DNA of 64,000 bases. Origin: Streptomyces sp. CA-210063. Its GTDB lineage: Bacteria; Actinomycetota; Actinomycetes; Streptomycetales; Streptomycetaceae. Shown here one piece after another: positions 17,371-28,035 of the stretch. Under the pieces are notes generated by a model. The model was given only the letters and a program-made list of their open reading frames with translations. It made no database searches and was not told where the DNA came from. The stretch is taken from positions 3,472,001-3,536,000 of the forward strand of contig NZ_CP102512.1 in assembly GCF_024612015.1 (NCBI RefSeq), given 5' to 3'. The position numbers and the translations under genes are program-made. How positions within the stretch are numbered: position 1 is the stretch's first letter; each line of letters starts with the position of its first letter.

Positions 17371-18239
17371 GCGGGCACCACCCTGCCGTGCCGGCCCCAC
17401 AACCCCCCGAGCCTGAGCGGGCCGCTGAGGTGCGGCGGCTTTTCGCCGAGGAGGCGCGGGCCGAGCGGCCCGACCTGGCCATGTTGTGTCTGCTCGTGGG
17501 GGCCGCGGGCGACGGGGAACTGGACGAGGCGGGTATCGACGCCGCCGAGATCGAACTCGACCGGCTGGCCGGGCTGATGCCGTACCGGCCCGGTGGGCCC
17601 CGTGCGTGGGCGGTCGCGACGGCCGAGCTGCTCGGGGATCGGTACGGGTTCCGCGGTTCCGCCGGCGACTATCAGCGGCTGGAGTCGTCGCTGCTGCACC
17701 AGGTGCTCGTACGGCGGCGGGGGCTGCCGATCCTGTTGTCGGTGGTGTGGATGGAGGTGGCCCGGCGGGCGGGGGCGCCCGTGTACGGGGTCGCGCTGCC
17801 GGGGCACTTCGTGGTGGGCTTCGGGCCGCGTGAGCAGCAGGTGCTCGTCGATCCGTTCGACGGGGGGCGGGTGCTGAGCGGGAGCGATGCGGAGTTGTTG
17901 GTGGCGGGGGCGACGGGGGCTCCGCTGGATCCCGGGATGCTGAGTCCCGCGGATCCGTTGGACGTGGTGCTGCGGATCCTCAACAACGTGCGGGCGTGGG
18001 CCGCCGCGCGGCCCGAGCGGTCGGATGTCGCGTTGTGGGCGCTGGAGCTGTCGTTGGCGCTGCCTTCGCATCCGGCGCGGTTGCGGTACGAGTGGGCGCG
18101 ACTGCTGGTGCGGCGGGGGGAGTTCCTGCGGGGTGCTGCCGCGTTGGACGAGTATGCGGATGTGGTGGCCGGGGTGGACTCGGAGGCGGCCGAGCGGGTG
18201 CGTAGGCAGGCGGATGCGGCTCGGGCGCGGATGAACTGA
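17367..18239 (+). CDS. SirB1/transglutaminase-like family protein
   Basis: 290-residue protein of the SirB1 type: a transglutaminase-like fold (ESSLLHQVLVRRRGLPILLSVVWMEVARRAG, then GVALPGHFVVGF) without an obvious nucleophilic cysteine, followed by helical TPR-like sequence (ALWALELSLALPSHPARLRYEWARLLVRRGEF). Enzymatic activity is doubtful. The ATG at 17367 overlaps the GNAT stop, giving translational coupling. A GTG at 17355 is an alternative. The 3' end is followed by a dispersed repeat copy and a terminator. Confidence 0.85.
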   Translation: MSGHHPAVPAPQPPEPERAAEVRRLFAEEARAERPDLAMLCLLVGAAGDGELDEAGIDAAEIELDRLAGLMPYRPGGPRAWAVATAELLGDRYGFRGSAGDYQRLESSLLHQVLVRRRGLPILLSVVWMEVARRAGAPVYGVALPGHFVVGFGPREQQVLVDPFDGGRVLSGSDAELLVAGATGAPLDPGMLSPADPLDVVLRILNNVRAWAAARPERSDVALWALELSLALPSHPARLRYEWARLLVRRGEFLRGAAALDEYADVVAGVDSEAAERVRRQADAARARMN

Positions 18240-18252
18240 GGGGTCGCCCATG

Positions 18253-18320
18253 CGCGGCTGGTCGCGCCCACGCGGCGGAGCCGCACATCGAACGCGGCCC
18301 CGCGCCCCTTCCGGGCGCGC
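18253..18320. repeat. Dispersed palindromic element, copy C (divergent variant)
   Basis: GGCTGGTCGCGC is followed by an extra 30-base GC-rich insert (CACGCGGCGGAGCCGCACATC type) and then CCCCGCGCCCCTTCCGGGCGCG. It is clearly related to copies A, B, D and E but carries an insertion between the two halves. It lies 14 bases after the SirB1-like stop. Confidence 0.65.
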
Positions 18321-18340
18321 AAGTCATGGCCGGAACCGTG

Positions 18341-18378
18341 ACGAGGGGCACCCGGTGTGTGCCGGGTGCCCCCTCGTA
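18341..18378. terminator. Bidirectional terminator between convergent genes
   Basis: A near-perfect 15-bp stem (ACGAGGGGCACCCGG with CCGGGTGCCCCCTCGT, one bulged C) between the convergent SirB1-like gene and the peptidoglycan-binding-type gene. Confidence 0.82.
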
Positions 18379-18389
18379 CGGCTACGGGA

Positions 18390-20537
18390 CTAGCTCGGGT
18401 TCGTCTCGATGACCGCCACGCGGTCCGTCTTGCTCTTCAGGGCCTGGCGGAGGGCGCCATAGACGTCCTGGACCGTGACCGGGGTCTTCTCGCCGTTTCC
18501 GCGGGTGATGAGGACTCCGTCGAAGGTTCCGCCGTAGAGCTCCTTGAGGGCCTTCTCGTCGTAGGAGTCGACGAGCTTGCCGTCGACGGTCTTGACCGTG
18601 AGGAACTTCCAGAGGGTGTTCTCCGGGCTCATCGGGATGCTGTGCGCGGCGTCCGTCTGCACGGTGACGATGTCGGACATCGCCGGCTGCGCGAACTCCT
18701 TCATGAACCGGTCGACCTCGGCCTTGTCGACCGACGGCTCCTTGGTCGTGGTGGGGAGGTTCACGGCGGTGGGGGTGCCGGTCTCGACCTGGGTGCGGTA
18801 GGCCTCCTCGACGGCGTCGGTGGACTCGTCGACGGCGATGCCCTTACCCGCCTTGCCGTAGACGGCGACGGCCTTGCCCGCCTCGTACCTGACCGTGCCG
18901 TCGCTCGCCGAGCCGGAGCTGCCCGCGGCGCGCCGCAGGGCGGCCTCCAGCTTCTCCTCGTCGACGGGCATGACGGGCTCGACGACGCGCTTCTGGCCGA
19001 AGAGCGCGCCGATCACCGAGACGGGGTTGTAGTCGCTGACGGCGGCGTCGCTGACCGTGGCCTGCTTGTCGAACTGGAGTCCGGCCTGGTCGGGCCGGAG
19101 GGAGACGGTGTCGCCGTCGACCGTGAGCTTCAGCGCCTTGTTCGTGCGGTCGCCGAAGGCCTTGTCGAGCTTGTTGACGGCCTCGTCACGGGTGCCGCCG
19201 CCGATGTCGACGCCGAGGACGGTGGTGCCCTTGGGGACGTCGGAGTGGTTCATCAGCAGACCGGCGCCGTAGACACCGCCGCCGAGGACGACCACACCGC
19301 CGACGAGGAGCCCGAGTTTGCTGCGGCCCTTCTTCTTGGCCGGCTTCGACGCCTTCGCGTTCTTCCCGGAGCCGGGCTTCTGCTGCGGGCCGGGGTCGGG
19401 CAGCTTCGGCGGGGTGTGCTGCACCGCGCCGTCGGCACCGCCCGCGCCGAACGGCGTGCCCTGGGTGCCCGGGGGCACGACCGGAATGCCGCTGGTCAGG
19501 GTGTGCCCGGAGGGGTTGTCCACGACAGGGCCGGGGCCGCCGTAGCCGGGGGTGCCCGGGTCGGGGGCGGGCCGCTGCGGGGTGAGCACCGCGGTGTCGT
19601 CGCTGAGGCCGCCGCCGGGGCGGGCGTAGGCGCCGGGCGCGGAGAAGTCGGCTCCGGCGCCTCCGAAGGGGTCCCCGGGGCCGCCCTGGCCGAGAGGCGG
19701 GCCGAGCGGGCTGTCGCCGGTGACGGGGCCGCTGGTGGGGCCCGCCGGGCCGGAGCCGCCGTTCTGGCCGCCGGGGCCGAAGCCGCCGCCGTTGTCCGAG
19801 AAGTACGGCAGGTCGTCGCGCTCGGGCATGGCACCGGCCAGCGCGGCCGACACGTCGAAGGAGCCGGTGCCGCCGCCGTGGCCGGGAGCGACCGGTCCGG
19901 CGCCGGTGGCACCGGGGAGGCCGGCGCCGTTCGTACCGCCGGGCCGGGGGCCGGCGCTCGCGCCGGGGCGCGGGCCACCGGGCTGCGCGTTACCGGGGCC
20001 GCCGGCCAGCGGGCCTGTGCCGCCCGCGCCGCCGGGGCCGCCCGGCGCGCCGGAGCCCGCAGCGCCGCCGATCGAACCGGTGGAGAACCCGGCTCCGTTA
20101 CTGGCGCCGCCACCCGAGCCCTTCGGCGGCGGGACCGAGCCCCTGCGCGGCGCGAACCAGTCGCTGGTGGGCTTGTCGTCGGCCGGCGCGGACGGCTCCG
20201 GCGCGGGCGCCGGGGTGTCCGTGAACACGGGCATGGCCGTGGTGCCGGTGGTCTCCGACGGGGACCCGCTGTCGTCCGCGGCGCCCTCGCCGTCGCCGAC
20301 CGGCTTGCGGACGACGACCGGCGGGATGGGGCGCGACCCGGGGATGTTGATCCGGACCCGCGTCGTCAGTGTGGTCTCGGTCTTGGGTCCGTCCGGTCGC
20401 TCGCCGGCGGCCGACCGGCCCGCGGCGGCCCCGGCCTCGGTGGCCATGGGCGTGCCGTACGGCGGTGTCCCCGACGGGTACGCGGTGCTGCCGCGCCCAT
20501 TGGCCCCGGAGGACGAAGTGTCAGTTTCACGACTCAA
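18390..20537 (-). CDS. Membrane protein with Gly/Pro-rich cytosolic region and PG_binding_4-type extracytoplasmic domain
   Basis: 715 residues. Residues 1 to about 395 are low complexity, rich in Gly, Pro, Ser and Thr with GGPG-type tracts; a membrane helix follows (about 402-424, LGLLVGGVVVLGGGVYGAGLLM after a Lys/Arg run). The outer part contains VLGVDIGGGTRDEAVNKLDKAF and a repeat of this type of module, as in the putative peptidoglycan-binding domain often found before VanW or L,D-transpeptidase domains. Neither of those catalytic domains is present. The start is a TTG (20537) with GGGAG eight bases upstream. Role in envelope assembly is inferred only. Confidence 0.8.
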   Translation of the reverse strand: MSRETDTSSSGANGRGSTAYPSGTPPYGTPMATEAGAAAGRSAAGERPDGPKTETTLTTRVRINIPGSRPIPPVVVRKPVGDGEGAADDSGSPSETTGTTAMPVFTDTPAPAPEPSAPADDKPTSDWFAPRRGSVPPPKGSGGGASNGAGFSTGSIGGAAGSGAPGGPGGAGGTGPLAGGPGNAQPGGPRPGASAGPRPGGTNGAGLPGATGAGPVAPGHGGGTGSFDVSAALAGAMPERDDLPYFSDNGGGFGPGGQNGGSGPAGPTSGPVTGDSPLGPPLGQGGPGDPFGGAGADFSAPGAYARPGGGLSDDTAVLTPQRPAPDPGTPGYGGPGPVVDNPSGHTLTSGIPVVPPGTQGTPFGAGGADGAVQHTPPKLPDPGPQQKPGSGKNAKASKPAKKKGRSKLGLLVGGVVVLGGGVYGAGLLMNHSDVPKGTTVLGVDIGGGTRDEAVNKLDKAFGDRTNKALKLTVDGDTVSLRPDQAGLQFDKQATVSDAAVSDYNPVSVIGALFGQKRVVEPVMPVDEEKLEAALRRAAGSSGSASDGTVRYEAGKAVAVYGKAGKGIAVDESTDAVEEAYRTQVETGTPTAVNLPTTTKEPSVDKAEVDRFMKEFAQPAMSDIVTVQTDAAHSIPMSPENTLWKFLTVKTVDGKLVDSYDEKALKELYGGTFDGVLITRGNGEKTPVTVQDVYGALRQALKSKTDRVAVIETNPS

Positions 20538-20697
20538 GGCAGGTTCTCCCGGTTTGCTCCGCCGCCCGTCACGACCTCAACTCAGCGGGCAGCTCGGCGG
20601 CGCGCACCACCATACTGGCCACTTCCGGCGCGTATCCCACGACCGCGAGGGAAACCATCACGGGACCCGCACCTGCGTACTGCGGCGAAGTGGTACG

Positions 20698-21129
20698 TCA
20701 CTTGCCAAGTCGGGCGTCGGGCCCGGTCGGTTGCCGCCCCCACCCAAGGGTGGCGCACATCACAGCCACAGCCATGCCTCCGAGCAGGAAGAGATACGAG
20801 CCGACTTCGGCGCCGAACAGGAAGTCTCCCTCCGGCCGGGTGGACGTGAGCAGGATGACGGAGATCATCCAGCCGGCGGCCGGCGCAACGGCCCCCGCCC
20901 TGCCACCCGTCGTCCGGGCGCCGCCCAGGAAGAGCCCCGCCGCGCCGAGCAGCGCGAGCAGCAAACCGCCGGGGAACCAGGCGGCTTGGAGCAGCCCGCC
21001 GGCCAGGCCGACCACGGCTCCCAGCACGAAGAGCCCCAGGTGGGCGGCGGTCCGCCCCAGCGGGGGCAGCGTCAACGGCTGCGCCAGCGCGCTGCCTTGC
21101 CCGGCCGAGGGCCGGTCCGTCGGTTTCAT
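20698..21129 (-). CDS. Small integral membrane protein next to mshB
   Basis: 143 residues with about four hydrophobic helices (AHLGLFVLGAVVGLAGGLL, GGLLLALLGAAGLFLG, WMISVILL, GSYLFLLGGMAVAVMCATLGW). No catalytic motif seen. It is 64 bases downstream of mshB on the same strand, a pairing conserved in Streptomyces. ATG 21129 is preceded by GAGGCGGG at a long distance; a GTG at 21162 would add 11 residues. Function unknown. Confidence 0.78.
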   Translation of the reverse strand: MKPTDRPSAGQGSALAQPLTLPPLGRTAAHLGLFVLGAVVGLAGGLLQAAWFPGGLLLALLGAAGLFLGGARTTGGRAGAVAPAAGWMISVILLTSTRPEGDFLFGAEVGSYLFLLGGMAVAVMCATLGWGRQPTGPDARLGK

Positions 21130-21193
21130 CGCCGGCCCGCCTCTCGGCAGTCTCCCGAGCACACCACTCGTCTGTCATACCTATGCGTACGCA

Positions 21194-22126
21194 TCACAGG
21201 GCCGTTCCGTTCTGCGGTTCCTCGAAAGAAATGCCGGGAATCCCCTCGAACAAGTCGCTCTCCCGGCTCCCCCCTTCACGTCTGCCGCGCACCAACTCGT
21301 AGTACTCGGTGGTCAGGAGAGGCTGCGCCAGCTGGTTGGAGAGGGCGAAGTACGGCTCGGCGACCTCGATCTGGGTGGCGTGCGCGCGCATCGCGGCGAT
21401 CTTCGCTGCCGCGAAGTCGGTGCCGTCGATCTCGGTGGTGACGATGTGGTCGTCCACCACTCCGGGCACATCCGTGACGGATGCCGCCTGCCGGAAGGGA
21501 AGCCGGCCGGGTTCGGCGAGATCGCGGCGGAGCCGGCCGAAGCCCTCCAGGAGCACACCGCGCGGCACCCGGTTCCAGTAGACCTTGTCGATCTCCCAGG
21601 GCTCGCCCAGATCGGGGCGGAAGTCCGGGTCGGGGGTCAGGTCGGCGGCGCGCATGGCGACGCGGTGGGCCTGGATGTGGTCGGGGTGGCCGTAGCCGCC
21701 GTGGGGATCGTAGGTGACGAGGACCTGGGGGCGTACCTCGCGGATCACCTTGACCAGGTGGGCGGCGGCCTCGTCGAGGTCGGCGGACCAGAAGGCGCCG
21801 GGCCGCTCGTTCTGCTCGAGGCCCGTCATCCCGGAGTCGCGGTAGCGTCCGGGGCCGCCGAGGAAGCGGTGGTCGGTGACGCCGAGCTCCTTCATGGCCT
21901 CGGCCAGCTCGTCCACCCGGTGCGGGCCCAGCGCGTCGTCACGGTCGGGCGTGAGGTGGGCGAGATGGGGCGGGATGACCTCGCCCTCCTCGCCGAGGGT
22001 GCAGGTCACCAGCGTCACCCGCGCTCCCTCGGCCGCGTACCTGGCCATGGTCGCGCCATTGTTGATCGACTCGTCGTCCGGGTGCGCGTGCACCAGGAGC
22101 AGTCGGCGGGTGGACAGATCCGTCAT
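21194..22126 (-). CDS. mshB: N-acetyl-1-D-myo-inositol-2-amino-2-deoxy-alpha-D-glucopyranoside deacetylase
   Basis: 310-residue MshB, the zinc deacetylase of mycothiol biosynthesis (GlcNAc-Ins to GlcN-Ins). Zinc ligands His15, Asp18 and His150 and the catalytic Asp17 are visible in HAHPDDE and [11 protein letters not shown], matching the M. tuberculosis enzyme (His13, Asp15, Asp16, His147). Length is normal. ATG 22126 has an AGGGTGG site. It is probably co-transcribed with the small membrane protein gene that follows. The gene by itself places the organism in the actinobacteria. Confidence 0.94.
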   Translation of the reverse strand: MTDLSTRRLLLVHAHPDDESINNGATMARYAAEGARVTLVTCTLGEEGEVIPPHLAHLTPDRDDALGPHRVDELAEAMKELGVTDHRFLGGPGRYRDSGMTGLEQNERPGAFWSADLDEAAAHLVKVIREVRPQVLVTYDPHGGYGHPDHIQAHRVAMRAADLTPDPDFRPDLGEPWEIDKVYWNRVPRGVLLEGFGRLRRDLAEPGRLPFRQAASVTDVPGVVDDHIVTTEIDGTDFAAAKIAAMRAHATQIEVAEPYFALSNQLAQPLLTTEYYELVRGRREGGSRESDLFEGIPGISFEEPQNGTAL

Positions 22127-22249
22127 GGGCCCACCCTACGAGGCCCCGGCCCGCACCTGTGCCGGGCGCGGGCATTCACGGGAACGGTCGGGCCGCGGGG
22201 GTCGGGACCTGCTGCGACAGGCCCTGGCGGACCCCGGCGGCCGGACGTG

Positions 22250-22444
22250 TCAGAACTTGATGCTGCCGATCATGCCCGCGATGTTGGTCGTCAGCTCGCT
22301 GATCGTCGGCGCGATGGTCGAGGAGGCGAGGTAGAAGCCGAGCAGGATGCAGATGATCGCGTGTGGTGCCTTCAGCCCTGACTTCTTGATCAGGATGAAG
22401 ACGATGATCGCCAGCAGCACCACCGCCGAAATCGAGAGTGCCAC
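22250..22444 (-). CDS. Small two-helix membrane protein
   Basis: 64 residues: a hydrophobic helix (SISAVVLLAIIVFILI), a basic turn (KKSGLK), a second hydrophobic helix (AIICILLGFYLASS) and a polar tail. GTG 22444 has a very strong GGAGGTGA site. I recognise it as a type of short conserved protein found in several copies in streptomycetes, but I know of no function. It stands alone between mshB and the divergent S9 peptidase. Confidence 0.8.
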   Translation of the reverse strand: MALSISAVVLLAIIVFILIKKSGLKAPHAIICILLGFYLASSTIAPTISELTTNIAGMIGSIKF

Positions 22445-22670
22445 GGCGGCTCACCTCCAAAAAGTTCCCTGGGACCTGGGGAGCGAAGCAGTTGTCAGGA
22501 CGACGACGGCGGAGCCGTCGTCAACCGGTGACGCGAGTGACGCATTTGTAAATCCATACAGCGGCCAGCAGGTTCATACCCACCCAGCGGTAGTGATCAT
22601 AACTATCCATACGCGCGCATCGATCGGCGCACGGCCGCACAAGGGGGCGCATGGCCAATATGGTCGGACC

Positions 22671-24788
22671 ATGACGACCCAGCCCGAGTCCTTCCCCCGT
22701 CGACACGCCCGGACGCAACGTTTCACCCTCGGCGCCCCACGGGCCTTCTCCGTCGCTCCGGACGGTTCGCGCGTCGTGTTCCTGCGGTCCGCTTCCGGCA
22801 CCGAGCGGGCCGGCGAACTGTGGGTGCTGGACGTCCCGGACGGCGACGAGCGGATCGCGGCCGACCCGGCCGCCCTGCTGCGCGGTTCCTCCGAGAAGTT
22901 GTCGGCCGAGGAGCGCGCACGCCGGGAGCGCAGCCGCGAGGGCGGCGCCGGGATCGTCGGCTACGCGACCGACGCGGCCGTGGAGTTGGCCTCTTTCGCC
23001 TTGTCAGGGCGGCTTTTCGTGGCCGAGCTGCGGGCCGGGACAGCACGTGAACTGGACGTTCCCGGACCGGTGATCGACCCGCGCCCCTCCCCCGACGGCC
23101 GGTACGTCGCCTACGTCGCCCGGGGCGCGCTGCGGGTCGTCGAGGCGGAGGGCGGCGACGATCTGGCGCTCACCGAGGAGGGCCCGGAGAACGTCACCCA
23201 CGGTCTGGCGGAGTTCATCGCGGCCGAGGAGATGGGCCGTTCACGTGGTTTCTGGTGGTCGCCCGACTCGGATCGCCTCCTCGTGTCACGCGTGGACGAC
23301 ACGCCGGTGCGCCGCTGGTGGATCTCGGACCCCGCGCAGCCGGAAAGGGCCCCGCAGCAGGTGGCGTATCCGGCGGCCGGCACCGCCAACGCGGACGTAC
23401 GGCTCTTCCTGGTCGACCTCTCCGGGTCCCGCACGGAGGTCGTGTGGGACCGGGCGCGCTACCCGTATCTGGCGCATGTGCACTGGTCAGCGGCGGGTGC
23501 CCCGCTGATCCTGGTGCAGGCGCGGGACCAGCTCAGCCAGCTGTTCCTGGCCGTGGACCCGGACTCCGGGGCGACCCGGATGGTGCATGCCGACGAAGAT
23601 CCACATTGGCTTGATCTTTTCCCTGGGGTGCCCTCCTGGAGTCCGTCGGGGCAGCTCGTGCGTGTCGCGGACGAGGGCGGCGCGCGGGTGCTGGCGGTCG
23701 GTGAACGTCCGCTGACGGGACCGCAGTTGCACGTCCGCGCGGTGCTCGACGTCGCCGACGACGACGTGCTGGTCTCGGCGTCGGCCGGCGAGGCGGCCGC
23801 CGACCCGGAGACGGGCGAGATCCACGTCTACCGTGTGAACGAGCTGGGCGTGGAGCGCCTGTCGCAGGAGCCCGGCGTGCACTCGGCGGTGCGCGCCGGG
23901 CGGGTGACCGTCCTCGTCTCGGCCGTTCCGGAGAGGGACGGCGCCCAGGTGCAGGTACTGCGGGACGGCAAGCGCGTGGCAACCGTGGCGTCCTACGCGG
24001 AAGATCCCGGCCTGTCCCCGCGCGTGCGGTTCACACAGGGGGGCGCACGCCGCGTACCGTGCGCCCTGCTTATGCCGAGGGACTACGACGGGGACACACC
24101 CCTACCGGTTCTCATGGATCCCTACGGCGGTCCGCACGGCCCCCGGGTGCTCGCCGCGCACAACGCGCACCTCACCTCGCAGTGGTTCGCCGACCAGGGT
24201 TTCGCGGTGGTCGTCGCCGACGGGCGCGGTACCCCCGGCCGCTCCCCCGCCTGGGAGAAGGAGATCGACGGCGACTTCACGCTCTCCCTGGACGACCAGG
24301 TGGACGCGCTGCTCGGCCTCGCGGCGTCGCATCCGCTGGACCTGTCCCGGGTGGCGATCCGCGGCTGGTCGTACGGCGGCTGGCTGGCGGCCCTCGCGGT
24401 GCTGCGCCGCCCGGACGTCTTCCACGCCGGCATCGCGGGCGCCCCGGTCACCGACTGGCGGCTGTACGACACGCACTACACGGAGCGGTACCTGGGCGAT
24501 CCGACGGCGACTCCGCAGACGTACGCGAAGAGTTCCCTGGTGACCGACGAGGGTCTGTCCGCCCCCGCCGAACCGCACCGGCCGCTGATGATCGTGCACG
24601 GCACCGCCGACGACAACGTGGTCTTCGCCCACGCCCTGCGCCTGTCCTCGGCCCTTCTGGCAGCCGGCCGCCCGCATGAGGTCCTGCCGCTCTCCGGGGT
24701 CACCCACATCACCCCCCAGGAACAGGTTGCGGAGAACCTGCTGCTGCTCCAGGTGGACTTCCTGAAGCGTTCACTGGGGCTGGGGTAA
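22671..24788 (+). CDS. S9 family peptidase (dipeptidyl peptidase IV type)
   Basis: 705 residues. A beta-propeller N-terminal domain (DPPIV_N type) carries FIAAEEMGR at about residue 186; the Glu pair is the motif by which DPP IV enzymes bind a free peptide N-terminus. The C-terminal alpha/beta-hydrolase domain has Ser in RGWSYGGW (about 566), Asp in HGTADDNVVF (about 647) and His in GVTHITPQE (about 678). No signal peptide is seen, so it should be cytoplasmic. The ATG at 22671 lacks a strong site. Its position just before two peptide importers suggests, but does not prove, a role in degrading imported peptides. Confidence 0.9.
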   Translation: MTTQPESFPRRHARTQRFTLGAPRAFSVAPDGSRVVFLRSASGTERAGELWVLDVPDGDERIAADPAALLRGSSEKLSAEERARRERSREGGAGIVGYATDAAVELASFALSGRLFVAELRAGTARELDVPGPVIDPRPSPDGRYVAYVARGALRVVEAEGGDDLALTEEGPENVTHGLAEFIAAEEMGRSRGFWWSPDSDRLLVSRVDDTPVRRWWISDPAQPERAPQQVAYPAAGTANADVRLFLVDLSGSRTEVVWDRARYPYLAHVHWSAAGAPLILVQARDQLSQLFLAVDPDSGATRMVHADEDPHWLDLFPGVPSWSPSGQLVRVADEGGARVLAVGERPLTGPQLHVRAVLDVADDDVLVSASAGEAAADPETGEIHVYRVNELGVERLSQEPGVHSAVRAGRVTVLVSAVPERDGAQVQVLRDGKRVATVASYAEDPGLSPRVRFTQGGARRVPCALLMPRDYDGDTPLPVLMDPYGGPHGPRVLAAHNAHLTSQWFADQGFAVVVADGRGTPGRSPAWEKEIDGDFTLSLDDQVDALLGLAASHPLDLSRVAIRGWSYGGWLAALAVLRRPDVFHAGIAGAPVTDWRLYDTHYTERYLGDPTATPQTYAKSSLVTDEGLSAPAEPHRPLMIVHGTADDNVVFAHALRLSSALLAAGRPHEVLPLSGVTHITPQEQVAENLLLLQVDFLKRSLGLG

Positions 24789-24804
24789 TACGCGCGGGCA
24801 CGGC

Positions 24805-24840
24805 AACGGGCCGGGGCTACATGGCGAGCCCCGGCCCGTT
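24805..24840 (+). terminator. Terminator after S9 peptidase gene
   Basis: Perfect 14-bp stem AACGGGCCGGGGCT / AGCCCCGGCCCGTT with an 8-base loop, 16 bases after the stop. It also faces the convergent oppF-type gene. Confidence 0.88.
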
Positions 24841-24947
24841 TACGGCACCCGCACGGCCGTACGTGTTTTAGATTCGCGTGTCCGTATATCGGAACGGGGT
24901 CAGTCAAGTTGCCTGCGTGTTAACGCATTTGGTGCGCATTTGTACGC

Positions 24948-26019
24948 CTATTCCGCCCCATCCGCGTGATCGTCCGTAGGTTCGTCGGGCGGCTCCTCCG
25001 GCGGCACCACCTGCTTCTCCTCCGCGAAATGGCAGGCCGAGTCATGGGCCGCCGGGCCGGTCGTGAGCCGGAACTCCGCGGGGACCGCGAGCAGGGGCAC
25101 CTCCAGCGCGCAGCGCTCCTGGGCCTTCCAGCAGCGCGTGCGGAAGCGGCACCCGGACGGGATGTTCGTCGGGGAGGGCACATCGCCGAAGAGGATGATC
25201 CGCTCCCGGTGCTCGCGGGCCTCGGGGTCCGGGACGGGCACGGCGGAGAGCAGCGCCTGGGTGTAGGGATGCGTGGGGTGATCGTAGATCTCGGCGTCGC
25301 GGCCGATCTCCACGATCCGCCCGAGGTACATGACGCCGACCCGGTCGGAGATGTGCCGGACGATCGACAGGTCGTGCGCGATGAAGACGTACGACAGTCC
25401 GAACTCGCCCTGGAGCCGGTCCAGCAGGTTGATGACCTGGGCCTGGACGGAGACGTCGAGCGCGGAGACGGGCTCGTCGGCGACGATGATCTCGGGGCGG
25501 AGCGCCAACCCCCGGGCGATGCCGATGCGTTGGCGCTGGCCGCCGGAGAACTGGTGCGGATAGCGGTTGATGTACTCGGGGTTGAGGCCGACCACGTCGA
25601 GGAGTTCCCGCACCTTGCGCCGCCGGTCGCCCTTGGGCGCGACCTCGGGGTGGATGTCGTACGGCTCCCCGATGATGTCGCCCACGGTCATGCGGGGGTT
25701 GAGGGAGGTGTACGGGTCCTGGAAGACCATCTGGATGTTGCGGCGGACGGCCTTGAGGGCCTTGCCGGAGAGCTTGGTGATGTCCTCGCCCTTGTAGCGG
25801 ATGGAGCCGGCGGTCGGCCGTTCCAGGTTGACCAGCATCTTGGCGACCGTGGACTTGCCGCAGCCGGACTCGCCGACGATGCCGAGGGTCTCGCCCGTGT
25901 GGAGCGTGAAGTCGACGCCGTCGACGGCCTTCACCGCGCCGACCTGCTTCTTGAACAGAATGCCCTGAGTCAATGGGAAGTGCTTGATCAGTCCACTGAC
26001 CTCCAGGATCGGCTCGGGG

Positions 26020-26036
<17 letters not shown>
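24948..26036 (-). CDS. Oligopeptide ABC transporter ATP-binding protein (OppF/DppF type)
   Basis: 362-residue ATPase, the last gene of a five-gene peptide importer. Walker [10 protein letters not shown] spans 55-63, the ABC signature [15 protein letters not shown] is near 165, Walker B is [12 protein letters not shown]. The C-terminal oligopeptide-transporter extension carries a Cys cluster ([14 protein letters not shown], later ACHF); comparable clusters in related Dpp ATPases have been reported to bind an iron-sulfur centre. The tail is Pro/Glu/Asp-rich. ATG 26036 has GGAGGGAG upstream and overlaps the OppD-type gene by 17 bases. Confidence 0.93.
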
Positions 26037-27012
<976 letters not shown>

Positions 27013-27021
27013 GACGGCGGC

Positions 27022-28035
27022 TCACCTCAGCTTCGGGTCGAGGGCGTCGCGTACCGCGTCGCCGAGCATGATGAACGCGAGGACGGTGATCGCCAGGGCT
27101 CCGGAGGGCCACAGCAGGGCGTGGGGGGCGTTGCGGATGTAGGGGGAGGCGGCGGAGATGTCGATGCCCCAGGAGACGCTGGGCGGTTTCAGGCCGACGC
27201 CGAGGTACGACAGGGTCGCCTCCAGGGCGATGTACGTGCCGAGGGCGATGGTGGCCACGACGATGACCGGGGCGACCGCGTTCGGGGTGATGTGGCGCAG
27301 CAGCATGCGGGAGTTGGAGGCGCCGAGGGCGCGGGCGGCCTGGACGTAGTCGTTCTGTTTGGCGGTGATGACCGCGCCGCGGGCGATGCGGGAGATCTGC
27401 GGCCAGCCCAGCAGCACCATGAAGCCGATCACCGGCCAGATGCTGTTGTTGGTCACCACGGACAGCAGCACCAGACCGCCGAGCACCACCGGGATCGCGA
27501 AGAAGACGTCGGTGATCCGGGACAGGATCGAGTCCCAGAGCCCGCCGAAGAACCCGGCGAGCCCGCCGAGCACCGACCCGAGGAGCGCGACGCCGAGCGT
27601 GGCGCAGACGCCGACGGCGATGGAGATCCGTGCCCCGTAGACGGTACGGGTGTACACGTCGCAGCCCTGGCCGTCGTAGCCGAAGGGGTGGCCGGATTCC
27701 GAGCCCTGCTGGGCCTTGGACAGATCGCACTTGAGCGGGTTGCCGGAGGCGATCAGCGACGGCCAGAGGGAGATGACGACCAGGAAGAGGATCACCAGGC
27801 CCGAGATGATGAAGACGGGGTTGCGGCGCAGGTCGCGCCAGGCGTCCGACCAGAGGCTGCGGGCCTTCTCGGACGGGCCGCCGTCGCCCGTGTCGCCCAG
27901 TCGCTTCTCCAGGGTCTCCCCCTCGGTCGTCGCCAGATCCATCGCGCCGCCCATCCCCGTCGCGGCGATGGCCCCGCCCTCGGCGGCGCGCCCGCCGCCC
28001 GAGACGTGCGGCTGAGGGGGCTGCGACTCAGGCAT
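27022..28035 (-). CDS. Peptide ABC transporter permease (OppC/DppC type)
   Basis: 337-residue permease with about six membrane helices. A cytosolic N-terminal stretch of about 70 residues is followed by a first helix (VFIISGLVILFLVVISLWP), a periplasmic segment with DVYTRTVYGARISI, and the EAA-type loop ARALGASNSRMLLRHITPN that contacts the ATPase. ATG 28035 overlaps the DppB-type stop by eight bases. Confidence 0.93.
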   Translation of the reverse strand: MPESQPPQPHVSGGGRAAEGGAIAATGMGGAMDLATTEGETLEKRLGDTGDGGPSEKARSLWSDAWRDLRRNPVFIISGLVILFLVVISLWPSLIASGNPLKCDLSKAQQGSESGHPFGYDGQGCDVYTRTVYGARISIAVGVCATLGVALLGSVLGGLAGFFGGLWDSILSRITDVFFAIPVVLGGLVLLSVVTNNSIWPVIGFMVLLGWPQISRIARGAVITAKQNDYVQAARALGASNSRMLLRHITPNAVAPVIVVATIALGTYIALEATLSYLGVGLKPPSVSWGIDISAASPYIRNAPHALLWPSGALAITVLAFIMLGDAVRDALDPKLR

